64,000 bases of DNA from Synechococcus sp. CC9605 (GCF_000012625.1 NC_007516.1:806001-870000); one strand, 5' to 3'. Positions 54,233 through 63,386 are shown, counted from the stretch's first letter. Notes: generated by a model from the sequence alone, not told the origin. Program-made: numbers and translations.

Positions 54233-55438
54233 ATGGCGCCCTATCGCCTTGATGTGTTGAGCCTGGCGCCGCAGGCGTTTGCTCCTCTGCTGGAGCTGGG
54301 GGTGATCGGTCGTGCCTTCAACGCGGGCATTGCCGAGTTGCATCTGCACAACCCCAGGGACTTCGCCACGGATCGCCATCGCAAGGTGGACGACGAGCCC
54401 TATGGGGGCGGTGCCGGCATGGTGCTCAAGCCCGAGCCGGTGTTCGCCGCGATGGAGGCGATTCCCCGAAGTCCCCGCAGCCGGGTGCTGTTGATGTCAC
54501 CGCAGGGGCGCCCCCTCCAGCAGGCCGATCTGCAGCGTTGGTCCACCGAACACGATCAACTGGTCTTCCTCTGCGGTCACTACGAGGGCTTCGACGAACG
54601 GATTCGCGGCCTGGCCGATGAGGAGGTGTCGATGGGTGATTTCGTCCTCACCGGTGGTGAGCTGCCGGCGATGACGGTGATCAACGGTGTTGTGCGCCTG
54701 CTGCCCGGCACGGTTGGCACCGCTGATTCCCTGGTGGAGGAAAGCCACAGTGCACTCCTCCTGGAACACCCGCATTACACCCGCCCCGCCGACTTCCGCG
54801 GCATGACCGTTCCGGATGTGCTGCGCAGTGGCGACCACGGTTCCATCGCCCGGTGGCGCCAGGAGCAGCGGGAGCAGCGCACCCGCGAGCGGCGGCCCGA
54901 TCTGTTTGCCCGCTGGCAGACCGCGACAATGAATGACCCTTCAGATCCCGGCATGGAGCTGCGCATCGGCAACGGATACGACATCCATCGGCTGGTGCCC
55001 GGTCGGGCCCTGATCCTGGGGGGTGTGACCCTCGACCATCCCGATGGTCTTGGTCTGGATGGCCACAGCGATGCCGATGTGTTGGTACATGCCGTGATGG
55101 ATGCGCTGCTCGGGGCCCTTGCCCTCGGCGACATCGGCAAGTACTTCCCCCCCACCGATCCCCAGTGGAAAGGGGCCGATAGCTTGAAGCTGCTGGATCA
55201 GGTGGTGAAGCTGGTGAAGGAGCGCGGCTGGTCGGTGGTGAACATCGATGCTGTGGTGATTGCTGAGCGCCCCAAACTCAAGCCGCACATCGCTGAGATG
55301 AGCAGCCGGATGGCGTCTGCGATCGGCATCGCCCCCGATGCCGTGGGTGTGAAGGCCACCACCAATGAAGGCTTGGGTCCGGAGGGACAGGAAGAGGGCA
55401 TCAGTTGCCAGGCTGTGGCTCTTCTGCAGCGGAGCTGA
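54233..55438 (+). CDS. trmD: TrmD-IspF in-frame fusion: tRNA (guanine-N1)-methyltransferase plus MEcPP synthase
   Basis: One uninterrupted 401-codon frame encodes two enzymes. Residues 1-230 are TrmD ([52 protein letters not shown]), which makes m1G37 in tRNA. From about residue 241 it is IspF ([39 protein letters not shown]), which closes the 2,4-cyclodiphosphate ring in isoprenoid synthesis. There is no stop between them; the linker reads [13 protein letters not shown]. IspF may also start internally. Confidence 0.9.
   Translation: MAPYRLDVLSLAPQAFAPLLELGVIGRAFNAGIAELHLHNPRDFATDRHRKVDDEPYGGGAGMVLKPEPVFAAMEAIPRSPRSRVLLMSPQGRPLQQADLQRWSTEHDQLVFLCGHYEGFDERIRGLADEEVSMGDFVLTGGELPAMTVINGVVRLLPGTVGTADSLVEESHSALLLEHPHYTRPADFRGMTVPDVLRSGDHGSIARWRQEQREQRTRERRPDLFARWQTATMNDPSDPGMELRIGNGYDIHRLVPGRALILGGVTLDHPDGLGLDGHSDADVLVHAVMDALLGALALGDIGKYFPPTDPQWKGADSLKLLDQVVKLVKERGWSVVNIDAVVIAERPKLKPHIAEMSSRMASAIGIAPDAVGVKATTNEGLGPEGQEEGISCQAVALLQRS
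54953..55438 (+). CDS. ispF: 2-C-methyl-D-erythritol 2,4-cyclodiphosphate synthase, possible separate product from an internal start
   Basis: The ATG at 54953 would give a stand-alone IspF of normal length (161 residues), beginning [17 protein letters not shown] with the metal-binding Asp and His. Another ATG at 54929 is in frame. No good ribosome-binding site is visible, and the frame is fused to trmD, so separate translation is unproven. All catalytic residues for IspF are present ([20 protein letters not shown] at the C terminus). Confidence 0.5.
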   Translation: MELRIGNGYDIHRLVPGRALILGGVTLDHPDGLGLDGHSDADVLVHAVMDALLGALALGDIGKYFPPTDPQWKGADSLKLLDQVVKLVKERGWSVVNIDAVVIAERPKLKPHIAEMSSRMASAIGIAPDAVGVKATTNEGLGPEGQEEGISCQAVALLQRS

Positions 55439-55441
55439 ACC

Positions 55442-55882
55442 GTGCATCACCTCAGGTTTGTACTGCTTAGGGTCATCGCACCTTGTTTGGCGCTGGTTCT
55501 CTTGTTGGGCGGGCTTTCGGAGACAGAGGTGCGGGCTGAGTCCGACCCAACACGTGGTGACGTGGAGGCTGTGGTTGAGCACCTGCGGCTGCAGGTCCCC
55601 CGGGAGAGCCGTGATCAGTGGATGGCATCGGAACGCGGCAGCTGGGAGCCTTGGCTGAAGCAACAGCCTGGTTTTCTGGGCCGTGATCTGTTCTGGGATC
55701 CGGCCACCGAAGAGGGAACGCTGCTGATTCGTTGGAGCAGTCGTAAGGCTTGGAAATCCATCCCCATGGCCGAGGTGGAGATTGTTCAGGAGCGCTTCGA
55801 GACGCTGGCCCGTGAGGCAACGGGGCAGCGCCAGGGCAACCCGTTCCCGCTGGTGTTTGAAGGGGAACTGTTGCCGCAGTGA
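55442..55882 (+). CDS. TIGR03792 family exported protein
   Basis: A signal segment (VIAPCLALVLLLGGLSETEV) is followed by an ABM-like domain of about 100 residues (VEHLRLQVPRESRDQWMASE, then GFLGRDLFWDPATEEGTLLI, RWSSRKAWKSIPMAEVEIVQ). The family is cyanobacterial and of unknown function. GTG start at 55442, 3 bp after the IspF stop; its stop overlaps larB by 4 bp, so all are in one transcript. Confidence 0.85.
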   Translation: MHHLRFVLLRVIAPCLALVLLLGGLSETEVRAESDPTRGDVEAVVEHLRLQVPRESRDQWMASERGSWEPWLKQQPGFLGRDLFWDPATEEGTLLIRWSSRKAWKSIPMAEVEIVQERFETLAREATGQRQGNPFPLVFEGELLPQ

Positions 55883-56553
55883 CCACGCCGGACGCTCGCC
55901 TCGATCTGCAGCGCCGCCAGCGCTTGGGCATGGTCGAGGCTGTGTGGGGGGAACACAAGACAGCCGATCAGATCATCGCCATCCTTGAAAGCTTTGCCGC
56001 AGCAGGAGAACTGGGTCTGGTGACCCGGGTGGATCCCGAAAAGGCGGCACGGGTGTGTGAGGCGTTGCCGGCGGTGGAGCTGCATGCCGATGCTCGCTGC
56101 CTCACCCTGGGTGCATTGCCTCCTGCGCCTGCGCCACCGCCTGCGGTGGCGGTGCTCAGCGGAGGCAGCAGTGATCGCATGGTGGTGGCGGAGATCAGCT
56201 TGGCCCTGCGTTGCCATGGCATCGGCGTGGACCCTGTGATGGATGTGGGGGTGGCTGGATTGCACCGCTTGCTGGATCAACTGCCCCGTCTCGCTACGGC
56301 GCGGATCCTGATCGCCTGCGCGGGAATGGAGGGCGCGTTGCCGACGGTGCTTGCGGGTCTGGTGCCGCAACCCGTGATCGGCGTCCCGGTTTCCGTTGGC
56401 TATGGAATCAGCGCAGGGGGACGAACCGCTTTGGAAGGAATGCTTGCCAGCTGTGCCCCAGGTTTTACGGTAGTGAATATCGACAACGGCTACGGCGCAG
56501 CGATGGCTGCATTGCGGATGCTCAGAGGCTGTGCCCCGGACGCTTCAAGCTGA
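55879..56553 (+). CDS. larB: Nickel-pincer cofactor synthesis protein LarB
   Basis: PurE-like carboxylase/hydrolase that makes the dicarboxylated nicotinate precursor of the nickel-pincer nucleotide. VVAEISLALRCHGIGV and CAGMEGALPTVLAGLVPQPV then IGVPVSVGYGISAGGRTALE belong to the AIR-carboxylase-like fold. 224 residues. GTG start overlapping the upstream stop. No larA, larC or larE is in the window. Confidence 0.93.
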   Translation: MTTPDARLDLQRRQRLGMVEAVWGEHKTADQIIAILESFAAAGELGLVTRVDPEKAARVCEALPAVELHADARCLTLGALPPAPAPPPAVAVLSGGSSDRMVVAEISLALRCHGIGVDPVMDVGVAGLHRLLDQLPRLATARILIACAGMEGALPTVLAGLVPQPVIGVPVSVGYGISAGGRTALEGMLASCAPGFTVVNIDNGYGAAMAALRMLRGCAPDASS

Positions 56554-56557
56554 GGCT

Positions 56558-56716
56558 TCAAGCCGCAGCGGAAGGGTCGATCTGGCCGAGACGCTGCAGC
56601 TCAGCACTGTTGTGATCGCACTCCACCTGCTGAAGCGCATGCACAAGAGCATCCAGATCAGCCTGCGCCAGCTCGCCGTCCTGTTGCCATTGCATGGAGC
56701 GGGGGTCGGGAGCCAA
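56558..56716 (-). CDS. Small hypothetical protein (52 aa)
   Basis: On the minus strand from a TTG at 56716 (or ATG 56695) the product reads LAPDPRSMQWQQDGELAQAD, then a helical LDALVHALQQVECDHNSAEL. It fills the 261-bp gap between larB and the DUF1517 gene and looks protein-like, in contrast to the overlapping Trp/Arg-rich frames. The start and reality are both uncertain. Confidence 0.4.
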   Translation of the reverse strand: MAPDPRSMQWQQDGELAQADLDALVHALQQVECDHNSAELQRLGQIDPSAAA

Positions 56717-56814
56717 CGCTGGAGGTGCGCAATCTGATCAAGCAAAGTTAGGCCTGACCGCTGGGGAGAAATACTCAGAAAACCTGTAGATGAGCCATGT
56801 GGGGCTCTGGCGTC

Positions 56815-57774
56815 TCAGAGGTGCTGGAGGTTGGGGTAAGCCGTTACCAGGTCGTTAGCGCTCAGCACATCTCCACGGCCTTCCGGTTGCCAGATCACTT
56901 CCAGGGCCATGAGCTCACTGGAGGCTGTCGAACCAAGAATGCGCAGGGTCTGGCGCAGATCTTCCCCGGTATCGGCCCCGGGGAGCTTGGCCGATGCCGC
57001 GGAGGCCACCAGCAAGGTCACAACGATGAATTCGTTGGTGGCATCAGCGTCTCCAGTGCTGTTACTCGAGTCCGACGTCCGCTGTCCGCCGACGTTGCTG
57101 GTGAGCTCAGCGTCCAGCTTGCTGCGCTCGTTCATCGAGAGGCGATTGAACGTCGATTCAGCTGAACTGAAGGGAACACTGCCGCTCTCGGCATTGGCGT
57201 AAACCCAGAGGTCCGGTTGGCGCAGCAGGGCCAGGGTTGTTTCCTGCAGCAGCCTTTGCAGACCTGCGGAACTGCTGGTGTCTGAAGAGGCGGCCAAGGA
57301 GCGCAGATCTTCCTGTAGGGATTTGGCACTGGCCAGCAGGCCCAACTGCACCTGAATCATGTTCACGTTGCGCGGCATGGCCGGAGCCGCAGCAGCACCA
57401 CCGATCGAAGGGGCATTGCCAACGCCACGAAGGGCGTTCACCAGCACGCCTGCAACCGCCATAAGGATCAGCAGACCAAACAGTCCACCACCGCCGAAGC
57501 CGAAGATGGGGATGAGGAAGGGGAAGCCCAGTCCGCCGCCGCGGTAGCCACCCCCGCGGTAACCGCCGCCGTAGCTTCCACCCCCGTAGCTGCCACCTGA
57601 TCTCGGCATCGAGGGAGCGCGGAAACTGCCCCCGCCCATTCGCCCACCGCGGGCGGCATCAGCCGGCTGTGCCTGGAACAGGCAGAGCCCCACAATTATC
57701 AGCGGCAAAAGCAGTGATGCGAGCAGTCGTCGGGATCGTGTCAACAGTCGGGGAGTGGCCACAGCAGCGCCCAC
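56815..57774 (-). CDS. DUF1517 family membrane protein
   Basis: A signal/anchor (LLASLLLPLIIVGLCLFQ) is followed by a Gly/Ser/Tyr-rich region (GGSYGGGSYGGGYRGGGYRG), a transmembrane segment (FGLLILMAVAGVLVNALRG) and a conserved helical C-terminal domain (QVQLGLLASAKSLQEDLRSL, NEFIVVTLLVASAASAKLPG). Homologues occur in cyanobacteria and plastids, with unknown function. 319 residues. thiS-thiE lie upstream on the same strand, 18 bp away. Confidence 0.9.
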   Translation of the reverse strand: MGAAVATPRLLTRSRRLLASLLLPLIIVGLCLFQAQPADAARGGRMGGGSFRAPSMPRSGGSYGGGSYGGGYRGGGYRGGGLGFPFLIPIFGFGGGGLFGLLILMAVAGVLVNALRGVGNAPSIGGAAAAPAMPRNVNMIQVQLGLLASAKSLQEDLRSLAASSDTSSSAGLQRLLQETTLALLRQPDLWVYANAESGSVPFSSAESTFNRLSMNERSKLDAELTSNVGGQRTSDSSNSTGDADATNEFIVVTLLVASAASAKLPGADTGEDLRQTLRILGSTASSELMALEVIWQPEGRGDVLSANDLVTAYPNLQHL

Positions 57775-57792
57775 AGTATTGATTAGGTGACT

Positions 57793-58011
57793 TTAGGAAC
57801 CACCACCAACGATGGTGACGATCTCAAGGGTGTCGTCATTCTTCACCACGATGCTGTCCCAGCGGCTGCGGGGTGCGATCACGCCGTTGTGCTCGGCGAC
57901 CACCAGCTGGGGGTTGTTGGCCAGCGAGGCAACAACGGCCTCAAGGCTGGCGGGCTCCGGTGCTGGATCCAGCACGCGGGTTTCACCGTTGACCATCAGG
58001 GTGAGAAGCAT
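57793..58011 (-). CDS. thiS: Sulfur carrier protein ThiS
   Basis: 72-residue ubiquitin-fold protein carrying sulfur for the thiazole of thiamine. MVNGETRVLDPAPEPASLEA, NNPQLVVAEHNGVIAPRSRW and the end IVTIVGGGS. The C terminus is Gly-Gly-Gly-Ser, so a residue would need trimming to expose the usual Gly-Gly, or the extra residues are tolerated. It starts 3 bp after the thiE stop. Confidence 0.93.
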   Translation of the reverse strand: MLLTLMVNGETRVLDPAPEPASLEAVVASLANNPQLVVAEHNGVIAPRSRWDSIVVKNDDTLEIVTIVGGGS

Positions 58012-58014
58012 GGC

Positions 58015-59073
58015 TCAGATCGTGGCTTGGTCCAGCTGCTGGAGCAGGTGTCGAGTGGCCTGCCCGCTGTCTTCGGAATGCATGATCGCGCCGATCACCG
58101 CCGCGCGCTGGCCCCCGGCCATGAGCAGTGCCGGCAGGTTGGCAGGAGTGATTCCACCGATGGCGAAGACGGGGCGTTGGCTGATCGCTGTGGCCTTGGC
58201 CAAGAGCTCCACACCCACAGGGTTCCGTTCGGGTTTGACGGCTGTGGAATGGATCGGGCCGAAGCCGAGGTAGTCGATCGGCTCCTGCTGAGCCTGATGA
58301 ACCTGATCGATGCTGTGGGTGCTGCGGCCCAGGAGTCGATCAACGCCCAACAGATCGCGGGCCACCTCGCTGGGCATGTCCTCCTGGCCGAGGTGCACCC
58401 CATCCGCATCCACCGCTAGGGCCAGGTCGACACGGTCATTGATCAACAACAGCGCCCCGAATTTGTTGCAGAGCTGCCTGAGCTGCTGAGCCTCCTGCAG
58501 GCGTTCGCGATCGTTCCCCGCTTTGCAGCGGTACTGCACCATCCCCACGCCATTCCGCAGGGCGGCCTCCACCCGATCGGTCAGGTCATCGCAGGGAGTC
58601 GTGATCAGGCAAAGGCAAGCGTCCTTGAGCTTGTTGCGTCGCCTTGCTCCCAGGGTTGCGTTGAGGCAGGTCACCTCCAGGTCGTAAAGCCCGTAGCGGA
58701 TCGCTGCGGCTTCAGCGGCCAGCGCAGGATCGATGGTGCGGCCGTATTCCTCCAGCACCCGCAGCGCCTCCTGCGCCCGGGCGCAGTTGGCCGCCACCAC
58801 GCGATCGGGGCTGTGGCGATCGAGTTGGGCCGGATGCTTCAGTCCGGCGCCGGTGTCGGTGCTGGTGGAGCGGGCCTGCTTGTAGCTGTCGTGATGCAGT
58901 CGCCCCAGCCGTTGCCGCCAGTCCTTGAGGCGCACCACCAAATCCTGTTGCTCCAGCCCGAAGCGGCACCAGTCTTCGACCACCCTCAGGCCTTCCCGGG
59001 CACGATCGAGGTTGGCGTCGATTAGGCGTGCCACTCGTGGATCCAGTGATGTCTCGCTTGGGGTTGGATTCAT
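58015..59073 (-). CDS. thiE: Thiamine-phosphate synthase ThiE with cyanobacterial N-terminal domain
   Basis: About 352 residues. The first 130 form the helical domain found in cyanobacterial ThiE (DPRVARLIDANLDRAREGLR and ANCARAQEALRVLEEYGRTI). The C-terminal TIM barrel is ThiE (MVQYRCKAGNDRERLQEAQQ, LLINDRVDLALAVDADGVHL, GFGPIHSTAVKPERNPVGVE, FAIGGITPANL). It couples thiazole and pyrimidine phosphates. The ATG at 59073 gives MNPTPSETSLDP. thiS follows directly. Confidence 0.95.
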   Translation of the reverse strand: MNPTPSETSLDPRVARLIDANLDRAREGLRVVEDWCRFGLEQQDLVVRLKDWRQRLGRLHHDSYKQARSTSTDTGAGLKHPAQLDRHSPDRVVAANCARAQEALRVLEEYGRTIDPALAAEAAAIRYGLYDLEVTCLNATLGARRRNKLKDACLCLITTPCDDLTDRVEAALRNGVGMVQYRCKAGNDRERLQEAQQLRQLCNKFGALLLINDRVDLALAVDADGVHLGQEDMPSEVARDLLGVDRLLGRSTHSIDQVHQAQQEPIDYLGFGPIHSTAVKPERNPVGVELLAKATAISQRPVFAIGGITPANLPALLMAGGQRAAVIGAIMHSEDSGQATRHLLQQLDQATI

Positions 59074-59106
59074 GGCACCCTGTGGGGAACGGTTTCGGCG
59101 TCGGTC

Positions 59107-59226
59107 ATGGAGAACGGTGGTTCTGAGAGCACCATGCACGTTCTGGTCTGGGGAATCGTCCTTCTCGGCGGCATCGGCGTGTTCATCGTCTGGGGGCTGG
59201 TGAATGCCTATCCGACCGTCGCCTGA
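59107..59226 (+). CDS. Small single-pass membrane protein (39 aa)
   Basis: The product is MENGGSESTMHVLVWGIVLL followed by GGIGVFIVWGLVNAYPTVA: a short polar head and one transmembrane helix. The pattern recalls tiny membrane proteins of cyanobacteria, but no family is identified; the inner ATG at 59134 would give just the helix. It lies divergent from thiE and overlaps the 3' end of ribF by 19 bp. Confidence 0.6.
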   Translation: MENGGSESTMHVLVWGIVLLGGIGVFIVWGLVNAYPTVA

Positions 59227-60149
59227 GAGCCGGTCTGAAGAATCTCCCGGGCCTGGGCTGCGTCGCGGCCAATCTGGCTGCTGAGCTCCTCGAGGCCACT
59301 GAATTTGGTCTGGCCGCGCAAGCGCTGCACCGGCTCGACACCCAGTTGCCGGCCCTCCAGCTCCAGGCTCTGATCCAGCAGGTGCACCTCCACGGCTGAG
59401 GGAGATGTGGGATCGATTGTGGGTTGGGGCCCGAGGTTCATCACGGCTGGCAGCTGATCGCCATCTCCATCCAGTTGGGCCCAGGCGGCGTAGACGCCAA
59501 GACCTGGCAAGGCCTTGCGCCCATCCACCTGGAGATTGGCGGTGGGCCAGCCCAGTTCATGCCCCAGGCCTCGGCCCCGAACCACCCGTCCCTGAAAGCG
59601 GTAGGCCCGGCCCAGCAAGGCTTTGGCGGTGGCGAGGTCGGCCTGGTCGAGGGCCGCGCGGATGCGGCTGCTGCTCATCCGGCCCTCCCCGTCCTCAACA
59701 ATAGGCACCACCTTCACCTCAACGCAGCTGCGAGCCGCCAGCCGCTCCAGCATCTCGGCGTCACCGCGCCGCTGATGACCGAAGCGGAAGTTGGTGCCCA
59801 CGGCAATGCGCCGGGCCTGAAGCGTGTTCAGCAGCACGCTGGTGACGAAGTCCTCCGCACTCAGCTGAGCGAGCTCGCGGGTGAATGGCACCAGCACGAG
59901 TTGCTGGATTCCCAGCGGTTCCAGCAGAGCGAGTTTTTCGCTGGGTAGATCCAGCCTCAGGCGTGCCTCCCCGAACAGCACCTCACGGGGATGGGGCCAG
60001 AAGCTCACCACCGAGGCAACGGCATCCTCTGGGCTGCCTTGGATGGCCTCGGCGATCACGCGGCGATGGCCGGCATGCAGGCCATCGAAACTCCCCAGCG
60101 CTAGGGCAGTGGGCCGTCGGGCTTCCTCTGGAGAGCAGAGCGGGATCAA
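59208..60149 (-). CDS. ribF: Bifunctional riboflavin kinase / FAD synthetase
   Basis: Makes FMN and FAD. N-terminal adenylyltransferase (ALALGSFDGLHAGHRRVIAE, RRIAVGTNFRFGHQRRGDAE, MSSSRIRAALDQADLATAKA) and C-terminal flavokinase (GRAYRFQGRVVRGRGLGHEL then GWPTANLQV, VMNLGPQPTIDP). About 313 residues from the TTG at 60149, giving an IPLCSPEEARRPTAL start; the longer frame runs antisense to the next gene. Confidence 0.93.
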   Translation of the reverse strand: MIPLCSPEEARRPTALALGSFDGLHAGHRRVIAEAIQGSPEDAVASVVSFWPHPREVLFGEARLRLDLPSEKLALLEPLGIQQLVLVPFTRELAQLSAEDFVTSVLLNTLQARRIAVGTNFRFGHQRRGDAEMLERLAARSCVEVKVVPIVEDGEGRMSSSRIRAALDQADLATAKALLGRAYRFQGRVVRGRGLGHELGWPTANLQVDGRKALPGLGVYAAWAQLDGDGDQLPAVMNLGPQPTIDPTSPSAVEVHLLDQSLELEGRQLGVEPVQRLRGQTKFSGLEELSSQIGRDAAQAREILQTGSQATVG

Positions 60150-60203
60150 AGAGGTGCAGAAGGTGCGCTTTGGTGGCAAGTTTGAACGACAGAGCACCAA
60201 GGC

Positions 60204-60764
60204 ATGCCAGACCGCCTCGATTTCCAGAAGTTGTCGTTCGGCGTGCGTCGGATGGGATGGATCCGGTTCTGGATCCAGGTTGTTCTCGGAATTGTTGTAG
60301 TAGGCGTTCTGCTGTTCAACAACATCGGCGGCAGCCTGGCCCGCAATTCCGAACGTGCTGTGGGCCTGGGGCCTGGCCTTTCGCTCACGTCCCTGGCCTT
60401 CCTCGTGTTGCTGTTCAGCCTCTGGCAGGGCTGGCTGATCGTCCGTACCGGACGGGCCATCGACAGCGCGGCTCGTCCCAGTCGGGGCGAGGTGGCGCGG
60501 CTGATCAAACGGGGGCTGTTGGCGGATCTCCTGGGCCTCACCTTCGCCACCATTGGCTATCAGGCCCTCGCCGGCAGCCTGTTCGTGCAGGCCTCGATGC
60601 AGACTCCCGGCATTGCCATCGGCGGCCGCGGCATGGCCGACAACCTGGCGATCACCTCCCTGGAAATGCTGTCGGTGCTCAGCAACACCCAGGTGCTGTT
60701 CGCTCACCTGATGGGGGTGTTGTTCTCCCTCTGGTTGCTGCAGCGGGTTTACCGCACCAGTTGA
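60204..60764 (+). CDS. DUF3611 family membrane protein
   Basis: 186 residues with four hydrophobic segments ([69 protein letters not shown]) and the family loop [20 protein letters not shown]. Found in cyanobacteria and chloroplasts; function unknown. Divergent from ribF by 54 bp; the end overlaps the convergent surE by 16 bp. Confidence 0.9.
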   Translation: MPDRLDFQKLSFGVRRMGWIRFWIQVVLGIVVVGVLLFNNIGGSLARNSERAVGLGPGLSLTSLAFLVLLFSLWQGWLIVRTGRAIDSAARPSRGEVARLIKRGLLADLLGLTFATIGYQALAGSLFVQASMQTPGIAIGGRGMADNLAITSLEMLSVLSNTQVLFAHLMGVLFSLWLLQRVYRTS

Positions 60765-61558
60765 TCCTTGAGCTTGAGCTGCGGTAGTCCGCTGAGGGGG
60801 CCCCGCCAGAACAGGTCGGGCTGGATCGGCGTGAGTGAGGGGGAATTGGCATGGATCTGGGCCACATCACTGGGCCAATCCCGGGGGCCTTCTCCGGCTG
60901 ATTCCAGATCCTGCACGGCTTCTCCGGCCAGCCAGTAATAGGCGCGGCCACGGGGGTCTTCCCGACGGCTGAATTGCTCGTCGTAGCGCCGGATCGAGAG
61001 ACGGGTCCAGCGCAGTGCACCCATCTCCTCCCGGGCACAGGGGGGGATGTTGAGGTTGAGCAGCAGGTTGTCGGGCCACTGATCTGCGATGGCCTGTTCA
61101 CTCACCTCCAGGGCAAGATCGGCGGCCGCCTGGAACTGCCGCCACTGGAAGCAGGCGCTGCTTACTGCTAGGGAGCGAATGCCCTCAAGGGTGCCTTCCA
61201 TCGCTGCAGCAACGGTGCCGGAGCAGAACACATCGGTTCCCAGGTTGGGTCCGTGATTGATGCCGGAGAGCACTAGGTTTGGCTTTTCTTTCACCAGTTC
61301 GAACAGGGCCAGCTTCATGCAATCGGCGGGGGTGCCACTGCAGGCCCAGGCGGTGACCCCTGGGGCGAACAGTTCATCGGCCCGCTCGGCGCGGATGGGG
61401 GTCTGCAGGGTGAGGCCATGGCCTGTGGCAGACCGTTCCTGATCCGGGCAGACCACCGTCACCTGATGGCCTCGGGCTGCCGCTGCAGCGGCCAGGGTTC
61501 GGATGCCGTCGGCGAAGACCCCGTCGTCATTGCTGATCAGGATCCGCAGCGGGGCCAT
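60749..61558 (-). CDS. surE: 5'/3'-nucleotidase SurE
   Basis: Metal-dependent nucleotidase. The N-terminal [20 protein letters not shown] holds the Asp-Asp metal site; [20 protein letters not shown] and [20 protein letters not shown] complete it. 269 residues. Divergent from pheS. Confidence 0.96.
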   Translation of the reverse strand: MAPLRILISNDDGVFADGIRTLAAAAAARGHQVTVVCPDQERSATGHGLTLQTPIRAERADELFAPGVTAWACSGTPADCMKLALFELVKEKPNLVLSGINHGPNLGTDVFCSGTVAAAMEGTLEGIRSLAVSSACFQWRQFQAAADLALEVSEQAIADQWPDNLLLNLNIPPCAREEMGALRWTRLSIRRYDEQFSRREDPRGRAYYWLAGEAVQDLESAGEGPRDWPSDVAQIHANSPSLTPIQPDLFWRGPLSGLPQLKLKDQLVR

Positions 61559-61629
61559 GGGGTCATTCGCACTGTGGTGAACCTAAGCGGCGTGGCTGCT
61601 TACAGTCGGCAGCTGTCTGTTTCATCCCT

Positions 61630-62637
61630 GTGAGCGCACCGGTCACCCTGCAGCAGCTCACCGATCAACTCGATGCCCTCGAGCAGCAGGCCGCGGCGGA
61701 GATCGCCGAGGCGGCCGATGCCGCTGCGCTGGAGCAACTGCGGGTTGGGCTGCTGGGCAAGAAGGGCCGCATCTCCGGTGTGCTCGGGGCGATGGGCAAG
61801 TTGCCCGGTGAGGAGCGTCCACTGGTGGGTCAGCGCGCCAACGTGCTGAAAACGCAGGTGCAGTCACTTTTGGGAGAGCGGCTGCAGGCCGTGAAGCAGG
61901 CGGCCATGGCGGAGCGCATCGCAAGGGAAAGCCTCGATGTCACCGCTCCCGCTTCCGGGGTGCCGATGGGGCATCGCCATCCCCTGATCACCACCACCGA
62001 AGAGATCGTTGATCTGTTCCTGGGCCTCGGTTACAGCGTGGCCGAAGGGCCTGAGGTGGAGCGGGACCATTACAACTTCACCGCCCTGAACATCCCCGAG
62101 GACCATCCGGCTCGGGACATGCAGGACACCTTTTATCTCGGAGGTGACCTGTTGATGCGGACCCACACCTCCCCGGTGCAGATCCGTCACCTCGAAGAGA
62201 ACCCTCCGCCGGTGCGGATCGTGGCTCCCGGACGGGTGTATCGCCGTGATGCGGTTGATGCCACCCACTCGCCGGTGTTCCACCAGGTGGAGGTGTTGGC
62301 CATTGATGAAGGGCTCGATTTCAGCCACCTGCGTGGCACGGTGATGGCTTTCGTCAAGGCCTTCTTCGGCGACCTACCGGTGCGCTTCCGGGCCAGCTAC
62401 TTCCCTTTCACCGAACCCTCCGCCGAGGTGGATGTGCAGTGGCGCGGCCGCTGGCTTGAGGTGATGGGCTGCGGCATGGTCGATCCCGCAGTGCTGGAAG
62501 GACTGGGCCTCGATCCCGAGCGCTACAGCGGTTTCGCCGCGGGCCTGGGGGTAGAGCGTTTCTGCATGGTGCGCCATGGCATTGACGACATCCGACGGCT
62601 GTACACCAGCGATCTGCGCTTCCTGGAACAGTTCTGA
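61630..62637 (+). CDS. pheS: Phenylalanine--tRNA ligase alpha subunit
   Basis: Class II synthetase catalytic chain. The N-terminal coiled coil ([20 protein letters not shown]) binds tRNA; motif 2 is in [20 protein letters not shown], motif 3 near [20 protein letters not shown]. 335 residues. GTG start at 61630. A strong terminator follows, so pheT is elsewhere. Confidence 0.97.
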   Translation: MSAPVTLQQLTDQLDALEQQAAAEIAEAADAAALEQLRVGLLGKKGRISGVLGAMGKLPGEERPLVGQRANVLKTQVQSLLGERLQAVKQAAMAERIARESLDVTAPASGVPMGHRHPLITTTEEIVDLFLGLGYSVAEGPEVERDHYNFTALNIPEDHPARDMQDTFYLGGDLLMRTHTSPVQIRHLEENPPPVRIVAPGRVYRRDAVDATHSPVFHQVEVLAIDEGLDFSHLRGTVMAFVKAFFGDLPVRFRASYFPFTEPSAEVDVQWRGRWLEVMGCGMVDPAVLEGLGLDPERYSGFAAGLGVERFCMVRHGIDDIRRLYTSDLRFLEQF

Positions 62638-62639
62638 TC

Positions 62640-62688
62640 AGCGCAGCAAAAGCACAATCAGGCCCTGCTGCCTGGGCTGCGCTGTTTT
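62640..62688 (+). terminator. Intrinsic terminator of pheS
   Basis: The 9-bp stem CAGCGCAGC/GCTGCGCTG with a long loop is followed by TTTTT. Confidence 0.75.
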
Positions 62689-62728
62689 TAAACGCGCTGT
62701 TGGCAAGCCTGAACAGCGTGTTTAAAGA
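62685..62728. promoter_or_regulatory. Long inverted repeat upstream of the ferric-reductase-like gene
   Basis: The left arm TTTTTAAACGCGCTGTT and the right arm AACAGCGTGTTTAAAGA are complementary over 17 bp with two mismatches around a 10-bp spacer, about 20 bp before the next start codon. It could be an operator or an RNA hairpin. Confidence 0.6.
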
Positions 62729-62748
62729 AGAAATTTAGGGAAGTGACG

Positions 62749-63360
62749 ATGGCCCGTCTTGGCTGGCGACTGACGGCCTTGGTGGCGCTCGCGATTGTGG
62801 CGGGTCTTGCGCTGCATTTCGGCGTGTCTGGATGGACGTCGACGTCAGTCGCGGCAGACATCGATGCCACGGGCCGTAGCTCCCTGGTTCTCTTTTCGAT
62901 GGCCTTTGTGGCTTCGAGTGTGCAACGCCTCTGGCCGTCATCCGTGAGCCAGTGGATGCTGCAAAACAGGCGCTGGATCGGGCTGAGTTTTGCGTCGTCC
63001 CATGGGATTCATTTGGCCTTGATCCTTGCGATGTCTCTGGATTTCCCTGACCCATTTCTGAGTGAGCAGCCCGCAGGGAAGTGGCTGGTTGGCGGTGTGG
63101 CGTATCTGTTGATTGCCTTGATGGCCCTCACGTCGACGAATGCGGCCCAACGATGGATGGGCATGAAGCATTGGAAGCGACTGCATGTAATTGGCTCCTA
63201 TTGGATTTGGGCAGAATTCGCTCTCACCTATGTGAGCCATGTGAAGAAAGGACCAGCTGATTTCTACGCACCATTTCTTCTCTTCACCCTGGTTCTCCTG
63301 GTGATCCGCTTGGTTGGCCACATCAAACCCAAAAGCCCGTTAAGCCCCGTTAGCGGATAA
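62749..63360 (+). CDS. Ferric-reductase-like transmembrane protein
   Basis: About 203 residues with six hydrophobic segments and His residues placed like heme ligands (SSHGIHLALILAMSL, MKHWKRLHVIGSYWIWAEF, TYVSHVKK). Resembles the MsrQ/ferric reductase-like membrane domain without a flavin domain, so it may pass electrons through heme to an unknown partner. The ATG at 62749 follows GGGAAGTGACG. It is preceded by a notable inverted repeat. Confidence 0.85.
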   Translation: MARLGWRLTALVALAIVAGLALHFGVSGWTSTSVAADIDATGRSSLVLFSMAFVASSVQRLWPSSVSQWMLQNRRWIGLSFASSHGIHLALILAMSLDFPDPFLSEQPAGKWLVGGVAYLLIALMALTSTNAAQRWMGMKHWKRLHVIGSYWIWAEFALTYVSHVKKGPADFYAPFLLFTLVLLVIRLVGHIKPKSPLSPVSG

Positions 63361-63386
63361 AAGCTCCGCTTTTCCTCGTTGAAGGC

